Source: Pirellulaceae bacterium (GTDB lineage: Bacteria > Planctomycetota > Planctomycetia > Pirellulales > Pirellulaceae). Taken from it: a stretch of 8,713 nucleotides of DNA. The position numbers and the translations under genes were made by a program. Of the stretch, positions 1 through 7,404 are shown in pieces; position 1 is the first letter of the stretch, and each line of letters opens with the position of its first letter. The DNA is taken from the NCBI GenBank assembly GCA_013002105.1, contig JABDKS010000721.1, forward strand, positions 1 through 8,713. The letters run 5' to 3'. Under the pieces are notes generated by a model. It searched no databases. It saw only the letters and a list, made by a program, of their open reading frames with translations, and was not told where the DNA came from.

Positions 1-242
1 TCAATCCAATCACGTACATTGACAAAGCGGACCCGCCGTTCTTGATCATTCACGGCACCGACGACAAAACCGTTCCGCTGAATCAAAGCGAAGCCCTCCA
101 CAAAGCACTCCAAGACGCAAAAGTCACCAGCAAACTCCACGTGATTGAAGGAGCCGGGCACGGTGGCAAACAATTCGCGGAGCCAAAAATCCGCTCCATA
201 CAGATGGATTTCTTAAAGAATACGTTTGATATCAGCGAGTAG
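1..242 (+). CDS. C-terminal end of an alpha/beta hydrolase (BD-FAE / acetyl-esterase-like), 5' end outside window
   Basis: The reading frame is open from the window edge (first full codon at 3) to a TAG at 240-242, giving about 79 C-terminal residues. It shows the end of an alpha/beta-hydrolase fold: a hydrophobic strand PPFLIIHG, then GTDDKTVP carrying the catalytic acid Asp, a helix with the family pattern QSEALHKAL, and GAGHGG carrying the catalytic His. The order strand-GTxD-VP-QSxxL-GAGHG is typical of BD-FAE/prolyl-oligopeptidase-like esterases, which remove acetyl or feruloyl groups from polysaccharides. The nucleophile Ser and any signal peptide lie outside the window, so neither secretion nor substrate can be judged. 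It lies on the same strand as the downstream sulfatase but 288 nt away, across a disturbed intergenic stretch, so co-transcription is doubtful. The family call is fairly secure and the substrate is unknown. Confidence 0.85.
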   Translation, partial: NPITYIDKADPPFLIIHGTDDKTVPLNQSEALHKALQDAKVTSKLHVIEGAGHGGKQFAEPKIRSIQMDFLKNTFDISE

Positions 243-284
243 GTCGTCCTGCGGGGGTTCATAAAAACCGATGAGCACACGAAA

Positions 285-350
285 ATGAAAACGGCACGCG
301 ACGTCCTCAGTTCATTCCTATTGCTCGGCATCCTTTCGGCAACCGTGTAG
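285..350 (+). pseudogene. Signal-peptide-like fragment interrupted by a TAG (possible gene remnant)
   Basis: ATG at 285 opens 21 codons reading MKTARDVLSSFLLLGILSATV and then a TAG at 348-350. The same frame continues after the stop as GALAKPPA. Reading through the stop gives a textbook signal peptide: a charged n-region (Lys2, Arg5), a hydrophobic core, and an A-L-A signal-peptidase box followed by Lys-Pro-Pro. A TGG-to-TAG change would explain the stop, but that is inference. The frame stays open beyond, through the inverted repeat and into the sulfatase, but residues 351-530 look non-coding and the sulfatase has its own signal peptide at 531. The best reading is the 5' remnant of a lost secreted-protein gene. 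A short hydrophobic peptide expressed as it stands is possible but unsupported. Confidence 0.35.
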
Positions 351-420
351 GGAGCACTTGCCAAGCCACCAGCCGTTTTGGCGATAGCCACGGTTGTTGC
401 AAACGACCTGTTACATTTTT

Positions 421-498
421 GTCAGCCGACGGTGCTAGCTGCGAGCTTGTATTGCACCATGTCCTCTCAGCCGCCCGCGGCTAGCACCGTCGGCTCAC
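421..498. repeat. Long inverted repeat (16-bp perfect arms, 32-nt loop)
   Basis: The arm AGCCGACGGTGCTAGC at 424-439 is the exact reverse complement of GCTAGCACCGTCGGCT at 480-495. Inward, T440/G479 is a T-G wobble, and 441-443 (GCG) then pairs with 476-478 (CGC), so the arms reach 20 bp. Outward, 421-422 pairs with 497-498 after one mismatch. The unpaired loop is about 32 nt (444-475). An RNA copy would form a very stable hairpin. No T-run follows the second arm, so a simple intrinsic terminator is unlikely. The form fits a REP-like or MITE-like intergenic palindrome. Whether it is repeated in the genome cannot be seen in one window. An in-frame ATG at 459, an alternative start for the sulfatase, sits inside the loop. 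Confidence 0.85.
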
Positions 499-530
499 GA
501 TCACTCTCTTACAAAGCTCTCGCCACAACG

Positions 531-2342
<1,812 letters not shown>

Positions 2343-2430
2343 ACACTTTTTCCACGGAGCAGTTACTCCACAATGACCCAGTCATCCTAGACTCACTTGT
2401 CCGCCCAATCTCCAATCCCATAGCAAAGCG

Positions 2431-3402
2431 ATGACTCTGATAGTTTTTCTTTCTGCTGCGTTGCTGCTTCCGATTGCTCAAACGGAAGTTTACGACCCAC
2501 TCCTCGTGGACGAACAAGTGACGATTGTTGATGCGCAGTTCTCGTACGGTGATGACAATCGAATCGTGCCGATGAGACTGTACCTACCCAAATCGACCGA
2601 AGCGACTCCCGTTATTTTGTACAGCCATGGTCTCGGAGGTTCCCGCGATGCCGGAACATTCCTCGGTAAACACTGGGCTGGCCGCGGCTACGTGGTCGTA
2701 ACGATGCAGCATGCCGGGAGTGACCAAAGCGTCATGGAAGGCATCCCCCTGCGGCAAAAACTGGATGCACTCAAGAAGGCGGCGAACGCGACAAGCGCGC
2801 AGGCGAGGTATCGTGATGTGAAAGCGACTCTGGACCATCTGGATTCGCTGAACCGGCCGGGTGGAAAGTACGCTGCAAGATTTGATCTGACGAAAATCGG
2901 TATGGGCGGCCACTCATTTGGTGCTGTCACGACACAAGCCGTCAGTGGGCAGAGTTTTGGACGACGGGGCCAGCAGCATACCGACAAACGCATCGATGCC
3001 GCCGTGGCACTGAGCCCAAGTCCTCCGTCATTTGGTTCTGCGTCCGACGCCTTCGGCAGCGTCTCCATTCCCTGGTTATTGATGACCGGAACCGAAGACG
3101 CAAGCATGCTGGCGAGAACCACCCCCGAAAAGCGGCGAGAAGTCTTTCAACACTTGCCACAGTCGGGCCAGTTCTATGAACTATTGCTCGATGGTGCTAA
3201 GCATGAGGCGTTCGCCGACGAGCGGACAAACCGATTTCGGTCGCGTTTAAGTCGCAACCCAAACCATCACAAAGCCATCAAAGCAATTAGCACCGCATTC
3301 TGGGACACGTACCTCAAAGACGATGACAATGCAAAGGCGTGGCTGAACAGCAATGACGCGAAGGACGTTCTGGAGCCAGCAGACGTCTGGCAGAAAAAGT
3401 AG
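2431..3402 (+). CDS. Secreted alpha/beta hydrolase (dienelactone-hydrolase / PAF-acetylhydrolase-like esterase)
   Basis: This 323-residue protein starts with a short hydrophobic leader (about residues 1-17) that looks like a signal peptide with almost no charged n-region. The complete alpha/beta-hydrolase catalytic set is visible: oxyanion-loop motif SHGLGGSRD at 65-73, nucleophile elbow GGHSFGA with Ser162, acid Asp223 in MTGTEDAS, and His258 in GAKHEAF. The fold resembles predicted dienelactone hydrolases (COG4188-like) and PAF-acetylhydrolases, so an ester substrate is likely but its identity is not known. The only ATG compatible with the open frame is at 2431; the frame is closed upstream by a TGA at 2374. 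No clear ribosome-binding site is seen. It begins 88 nt after the sulfatase and ends 56 nt before the SBBP gene, all on one strand, which suggests a possible operon in which de-sulfation and de-esterification act on the same material (inference). Confidence 0.88.
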   Translation: MTLIVFLSAALLLPIAQTEVYDPLLVDEQVTIVDAQFSYGDDNRIVPMRLYLPKSTEATPVILYSHGLGGSRDAGTFLGKHWAGRGYVVVTMQHAGSDQSVMEGIPLRQKLDALKKAANATSAQARYRDVKATLDHLDSLNRPGGKYAARFDLTKIGMGGHSFGAVTTQAVSGQSFGRRGQQHTDKRIDAAVALSPSPPSFGSASDAFGSVSIPWLLMTGTEDASMLARTTPEKRREVFQHLPQSGQFYELLLDGAKHEAFADERTNRFRSRLSRNPNHHKAIKAISTAFWDTYLKDDDNAKAWLNSNDAKDVLEPADVWQKK

Positions 3403-3458
3403 GCAGACGTCGGATTCGCTTTGGCATTCGCATCTGGGTTTGATCGGAACAGATACTC

Positions 3459-5000
3459 ATGAAAACTGCGTTTCAATCAGCAGTCATCTTGGTCATCGTT
3501 GCACTTCTCGCATCGCCGGCTGACAGCGCCGACCACAAGATTCAATTTTCGACGATGCTGGGTGGTTCCAGCTGGGAGCACGCGAGGGACGTGTTTGTTG
3601 ATTCAAGCGGCGGCGTCTACGTGGTTGGTGGCACGCGGTCAGATGACTTCCCGACGACCGCAGGAGCCTTTTTGCGCAAACATGACAAGTCCGGAAAACG
3701 CATTGGCAGCGGAGGCTATTGTGATGCGTTTGTGTGCAAGTTCAATTCGGATGGCAAACTTCTCTGGTCGACATTGCTGGGCGGACCGAACTACGATCGT
3801 GCTTACGCCGTGGAAGTGGACGAGTCTGGTTACGTCTATGTCAGCGGGCGGGGTGGCCCCGGATTTCCCGTTACCGATGGAGCCTTTCAGACGAAATTCC
3901 AGGGAACCGACAACGGTATTTACGGAATGCAGAACGCGTTCGTTGCCAAACTAAGCCCTGATGGATCTGCTTTGGAGTGGGCCGCTTACGTTGGGGTTGG
4001 GCAACTTTGTCGAGATCTTTCGATTGACGCTGACGGCGATGTCTATGTTGCTTTGCACTACACAGCAAAAGGCCCTTTGCCACCGAAAGACTGGTTCGCA
4101 AACGCCTATCAACCTACACCGGCTGGCGGAGTAGAAATCGGGGCGGTCAAGATTGCCAGCGATGGGTCTGCAGTGCGTTGGGCGACCTGGTTTGGCGGTT
4201 CGTCCGACGAAGTACCCAATTGCGGTCTCCGTGTCGGCAAAGATCGAAGCGTCTATCTGAATTTTACCACGGAATCCACGGATGTCCCGACAACGCCGAA
4301 TGCGCATGACCAAAGTCACAACGGCAGCAAAGATGCTTTCATTGCTCGGCTGTCTCCCGACGGAACGAAGCTGATGTTCGGAACCTATTTTGGCGGAGCC
4401 GGCATCGAAGGCGGAAACAGCACTCACAACATGGCGCTGGATGAATCGGGCAACGCCTACTTGGTCACGGGCACGACCGGTACTGACATGCCGGTGACGA
4501 CGGGCGTTTTTCAGGGGCGGATCTCAGGCGAACGTGATGTCGTTGCTGCGAAGTTTTCACCGACAGGAAAGTTACTGAGATGCACCTATGTCGGCGGCAC
4601 GGGGCAGGATGGTGCAGACGGCGTGTACGTGAATCAATCGGGAGATCTGGTCTACACGGGAGCAACATCTTCGGATGATTTTCCGGTGACGCGTGATGCC
4701 GTTCAGTCCACTCGATCGAAGCAAAACGACACGACCATCGTCGTACTTTCTGCTGACTTTTCAACTTTGGATTTCGCCAGCTATCTCGGTGGGCAAAGCT
4801 ACGACGATGGCCGTTCCTGCTTTGTAGACTCAGCTGAGAACATCTACGTCGTCGGATCCACCAATGGACCCGGCTGGCCCGCGATTGACGCGCATCAAGG
4901 CGAGTTTGCAGGTGGAGGCGGAGGAAAAGAATTGTGCTACCAAGGCGGATGCTTTGCAGGTGACGTAATCTTGGCAAAAATTGCAAAGTCACCAGAGTAG
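3459..5000 (+). CDS. Secreted SBBP-repeat (beta-propeller-like) protein, seven repeats
   Basis: This 513-residue protein has a signal peptide at residues 1-23 (MKTA, hydrophobic core, PADSA). The rest is made of seven repeats with the pattern [FW]-S/A-T-x-(F/L)-G-G, a D-x-x-G-x-x-Y-V strand, a D-F/M-P-V/T-T turn, and D-A-F-V-A-K-L-S-P-D-G. Repeat starts are near residues 30, 103, 174, 241, 307, 374 and 439, a spacing of 65-73. This is the SBBP (Seven-Bladed Beta-Propeller) repeat pattern. The final GDVILAKI (501-508) supplies the strand that closes the last unit, so one complete seven-bladed ring is plausible. Cys pairs at 88/93 and 493/498 may form disulfides. No enzyme motif is seen; a surface binding or scaffold role is inference. 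A weak GGAA lies about 10 nt before the ATG. The gene follows the esterase by 56 nt and faces the convergent minus-strand gene. Confidence 0.9.
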   Translation: MKTAFQSAVILVIVALLASPADSADHKIQFSTMLGGSSWEHARDVFVDSSGGVYVVGGTRSDDFPTTAGAFLRKHDKSGKRIGSGGYCDAFVCKFNSDGKLLWSTLLGGPNYDRAYAVEVDESGYVYVSGRGGPGFPVTDGAFQTKFQGTDNGIYGMQNAFVAKLSPDGSALEWAAYVGVGQLCRDLSIDADGDVYVALHYTAKGPLPPKDWFANAYQPTPAGGVEIGAVKIASDGSAVRWATWFGGSSDEVPNCGLRVGKDRSVYLNFTTESTDVPTTPNAHDQSHNGSKDAFIARLSPDGTKLMFGTYFGGAGIEGGNSTHNMALDESGNAYLVTGTTGTDMPVTTGVFQGRISGERDVVAAKFSPTGKLLRCTYVGGTGQDGADGVYVNQSGDLVYTGATSSDDFPVTRDAVQSTRSKQNDTTIVVLSADFSTLDFASYLGGQSYDDGRSCFVDSAENIYVVGSTNGPGWPAIDAHQGEFAGGGGGKELCYQGGCFAGDVILAKIAKSPE

Positions 5001-5056
5001 CGATGTAAGAACCGCGTGGCGAGATGCACTCGGCGAGACGACTTCTGGGCTCCTCC

Positions 5057-5078
5057 GCAACAGGTTTTCGCCTGTCGC
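5057..5078. terminator. Hairpin between convergent genes, possible terminator
   Basis: Arms GCAACAGG (5057-5064) and CCTGTCGC (5071-5078) flank a six-base loop. On the plus transcript there is one A-C mismatch. On the minus transcript the mismatch becomes a G-U wobble, giving a continuous 8-bp stem with loop CGAAAA. It sits 57 nt after the SBBP stop codon and 15 nt after the stop of the minus-strand gene, where a terminator for the latter would be expected. Neither side has a real T-run, so efficient intrinsic termination is uncertain. Confidence 0.35.
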
Positions 5079-5092
5079 ATTTGAAACTCCAA

Positions 5093-6559
5093 TCAACTTC
5101 CTGCCAATTGCTCTGGCGCGTAGATTGGCATGTGGCGGTAGTACACTTCCAGACAATACAACGACAAACACGTCGTGTACAACCGACCCGCGTGTCGGCC
5201 CCAAGCGTCGCCGTCGGGTGACCAGCTACCTTTTTCGTTGCCGCGTTTTTGTTGCGCCGCCGGCAACGCGACTTTCATCTTATCATTCCAACGCGTCCAA
5301 ATAGGTCCGCCAAAATGGTGCAGAGCTTGTGTGGCGTAGTACCAGTAGTAAACGTCTTGCTCGCGCATGTTGATCGGATGGTTCTGGACGATCGCATCCA
5401 AACTGTTCCTCATGCCCGGAGCGTTGCGGCGCCATCCCGTGTATTGCCGACACAGCAATCCTTCGGCAGTCATCGAAGGAGTTGCGGGGCGACCGATCAT
5501 GTACGAGTATCCGGCGGCACCATAGTAGTCGTTCTCGCGGCTTGTACTGACCGAATCAAGGTATCCGCTGACTCGTTGAAATACGGATCGGTCAACTTTC
5601 AGTCCGCCCACATCTCCACTTTTGAGTCCCATGACGAACCAGCCGGTGACAGATGTATCGGAATCCATTCGCGGTTGGTAACGCCAGCCACCTTGGGGTG
5701 ATTGGGCGCGGCTGGCAAAATCGCATGAGGCCTGTGCATAAGGTCGAATCCACGAATCCCCGGTCATTGCATAGAGTTCACAAAGGGCGATTGTCGCTTG
5801 GGCCTGGGCATACATTTGCTCATGCCCAGAGCATCGTGCAGCCATGAATCCTCTGCGGTCCTGCTGTTTGACAAGCCAGCGTGCAGCTTTCAACAGTTCC
5901 CTCTCGTACTCGCCGCCGCGGTGAGTGCTACCAGCACCCATGAATGCGAGCATCGCCATTGCGGTCGCCGCGACTTCATTTTCAGAGCGTGCACCGCTGT
6001 TGTAAGGCCCGCGAAGACTCCAACTGCCCTCCCTGAGCTGGTTTCGTTTGAGCCATTGCAAACCGAGGGCGACGGCATCTTCGGTTGCTGCCGTACCTCC
6101 CGCTTCACGAAGAAGTCGTTTCTTCAACGTTCCGGTTCGACCATCGAACATTCTGCTAGGTGATTTGCGTAGTTTCGTCTGCAGTTGTGGATCGGTCGGA
6201 CCAAACGAATCCCGAAGCGTTGCCAAAGTCACGACTTCGAGCGGGGTTGCAAGTTCGATCGGTTCCAAATCGAAATCGATGACCGCCTCGACGTTGACTT
6301 CCTCCATCGAGTCATCCGCCGAGAGGTCATCCAACGCAACTGGCGCGATCGAGAATTCGGCAAACTCGAGCATTTGTTCGTCGTTGCCCTGTTGAATCGT
6401 CAGCAGGACGCGACCGACTGTTCCCGTCGAAGTAGATAGCAGCGCGAGCGTGAGCAGCAAGACAAGGTGGATGATCAAGCTGACCAGCCATGCGGGTGCG
6501 TCACGAAGGAACTGCTTCGCTTTGAGTGTGAGCATTCGGAAACGGGTATGCAGGTTCAT
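5093..6559 (-). CDS. Membrane-anchored prenyltransferase/squalene-oxidase-repeat protein (alpha/alpha barrel)
   Basis: Starting at ATG 6559 the product has 488 residues. A single hydrophobic segment at about residues 24-42 (WLVSLIIHLVLLLTLALL) would anchor it in the cytoplasmic membrane. An acidic linker follows (about 60-110, rich in Asp and Glu), then helical repeats of the prenyltransferase/squalene-oxidase type: ALGLQWLKRNQ, GSWSL, AATAMAMLAFMGAG, AARWLVKQQD, GGWRYQP, DTSVTGWFVMGL, and a C-terminal TCLSLYCLEVYYRHMPIY. Despite the fold, the DxDD acid of squalene-hopene cyclases is not seen (the site reads DSDTS) and no zinc-site pattern of protein prenyltransferases is evident, so a terpenoid-cyclase or prenylation role is not supported. 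Such proteins are common in planctomycetes and their function is unknown. The start is uncertain: the frame stays open to 6817, with ATGs at 6739 and 6535 as alternatives. I prefer 6559 because the upstream 86 codons are Arg/Pro-rich and unlike the rest. The gene is convergent with the SBBP gene. Confidence 0.85.
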   Translation of the reverse strand: MNLHTRFRMLTLKAKQFLRDAPAWLVSLIIHLVLLLTLALLSTSTGTVGRVLLTIQQGNDEQMLEFAEFSIAPVALDDLSADDSMEEVNVEAVIDFDLEPIELATPLEVVTLATLRDSFGPTDPQLQTKLRKSPSRMFDGRTGTLKKRLLREAGGTAATEDAVALGLQWLKRNQLREGSWSLRGPYNSGARSENEVAATAMAMLAFMGAGSTHRGGEYERELLKAARWLVKQQDRRGFMAARCSGHEQMYAQAQATIALCELYAMTGDSWIRPYAQASCDFASRAQSPQGGWRYQPRMDSDTSVTGWFVMGLKSGDVGGLKVDRSVFQRVSGYLDSVSTSRENDYYGAAGYSYMIGRPATPSMTAEGLLCRQYTGWRRNAPGMRNSLDAIVQNHPINMREQDVYYWYYATQALHHFGGPIWTRWNDKMKVALPAAQQKRGNEKGSWSPDGDAWGRHAGRLYTTCLSLYCLEVYYRHMPIYAPEQLAGS

Positions 6560-6620
6560 CCCGGTAGCAGCAGACGTCGTCAAGACTCGCGAACTTTCTC
6601 CACACCCGACGAAACCTCCG

Positions 6621-6634
6621 GCGGGCCGGCCCGC
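6621..6634. repeat. 14-bp perfect GC-only palindrome
   Basis: GCGGGCCGGCCCGC equals its own reverse complement. It lies in the open extension upstream of the preferred start of the minus-strand barrel gene. It could be a chance product of GC-rich sequence or part of a repeated element; no partner copy is seen in this window. Confidence 0.6.
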
Positions 6635-6840
6635 GATCGGTACATTCGGTGTCGGTGCTTCGCCCCGCCAACGCTGACGACTCCGTGGAGGCGCGACCTC
6701 GGATTGATCGCGTACCGTGGATGGAGACGAGGCGTGCATCGTGAATGGCTCGGCAAAAACGGGATGTAAAAACGCGTCACGACGTCCTGCTTTCTTTGCG
6801 TCGCTCCACCTCTTCAACAGGACGTTTTTCGATCATCAAC

Positions 6841-6858
6841 GTCACAAAAATTTGTGAC
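6841..6858. promoter_or_regulatory. Perfect operator-like palindrome GTCACAAA-AA-TTTGTGAC
   Basis: Two perfect 8-bp arms are separated by AA, with an AT-rich centre and GTGAC/GTCAC ends. It lies 24 nt upstream of the longest possible start (6817) of the minus-strand barrel gene, 282 nt upstream of its preferred start, and about 550 nt upstream of the cytochrome gene. The short spacer and lack of a following T-run fit a dimeric repressor or activator site better than a terminator. It is not a CRP/FNR consensus, because the TGTGA-type half-sites face the wrong way. The regulator is unknown. The site also falls inside the doubtful 79-codon frame. Confidence 0.4.
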
Positions 6859-7404
6859 AGTTGTGGACCAGGCAACGAATCGCTCAAGCGGGCACGTAGT
6901 GCCTCATCCAGCACGGCACCCCGGGATTGGCCTCGTTGAAAGCGTCCGTAACCGCGCGGCGCTGGCGGTCGCTTCACCTGAACTGGCCCCACTTCGCTAC
7001 ACCTATCGCGATACATCCATCACCCACTGCCTAACGGGACAACGCCACGTTTCATTAGACGACGGGCGAAAGCGCCGGTTTCTTCGCAGCGAACCGCGGC
7101 TATCGAGACGGGAAAATACAGCCCTCTGATTCCAAAATGGCGTCGTCCAACTAAGAAGTACTCGCAAAACTGTCGACTCGTCATTCAAGGCCGAATTCGT
7201 TGGTGACGTAGCTTATTCTTGGGAATTCACGGCATATTACGAATGCTGTTTGCCGAATATCGCAACTTAGGAGTCGGGTTACGAAATAACGACAATTCCG
7301 ACGAAAGTGGCGATGTCGAACGAGTGAACACATTCGGTTGAGCTAGCCCGCACGCTAAACTGGAGATTCCCCCTCGTCGCCAATTTTTTCCCGCCCCCGC
7401 GACA

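Larger units (their letters stand above)
6560..7404. other. Long stretch without a convincing gene, between divergent genes
   Basis: This stretch of about 845 nt separates the starts of the minus-strand barrel protein and the plus-strand cytochrome protein and must hold both promoters, but I cannot point to clear -35/-10 boxes. On the minus strand 6560-6817 is an open in-frame extension of the barrel gene that may or may not be translated. A 79-codon minus frame (6777-7016, ATG start) overlaps its beginning; its last half reads like a helical protein tail, but it has no recognised family. The part from about 7020 to 7404 has only short, basic or low-complexity frames. Structure seen: a perfect palindrome at 6841-6858 and a 14-bp GC-rich palindrome at 6621-6634. 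No tRNA or rRNA was recognised. Confidence 0.6.

Noticed and set aside
378..530. In-frame upstream extension of the sulfatase from TTG 378
   Set aside because: It would place 51 residues, encoded partly by the inverted repeat, before a normal signal peptide. The sequence has no protein-like features, and ATG 531 fits the family.
2356..2369. GGAG...CTCC stem after the sulfatase as a terminator
   Set aside because: It has only a 4-bp stem with no T-run after it, so it does not support termination between sulfatase and esterase.
2688..3122. 144-codon minus-strand frame opposite the esterase
   Set aside because: It is antisense to the region holding the esterase's catalytic Ser162 and Asp223 motifs and shows no recognisable domain.
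4465..4992. 175-codon open frame on the minus strand opposite the SBBP gene
   Set aside because: It is very rich in Arg, His and Ser with no domain, and lies wholly antisense to a clear repeat protein; it is a shadow of the real gene's codon use.
7065..7076. Small GGCG-AAAG-CGCC hairpin
   Set aside because: The 4-bp stem is too short to separate from chance in GC-rich DNA, and no T-run follows.
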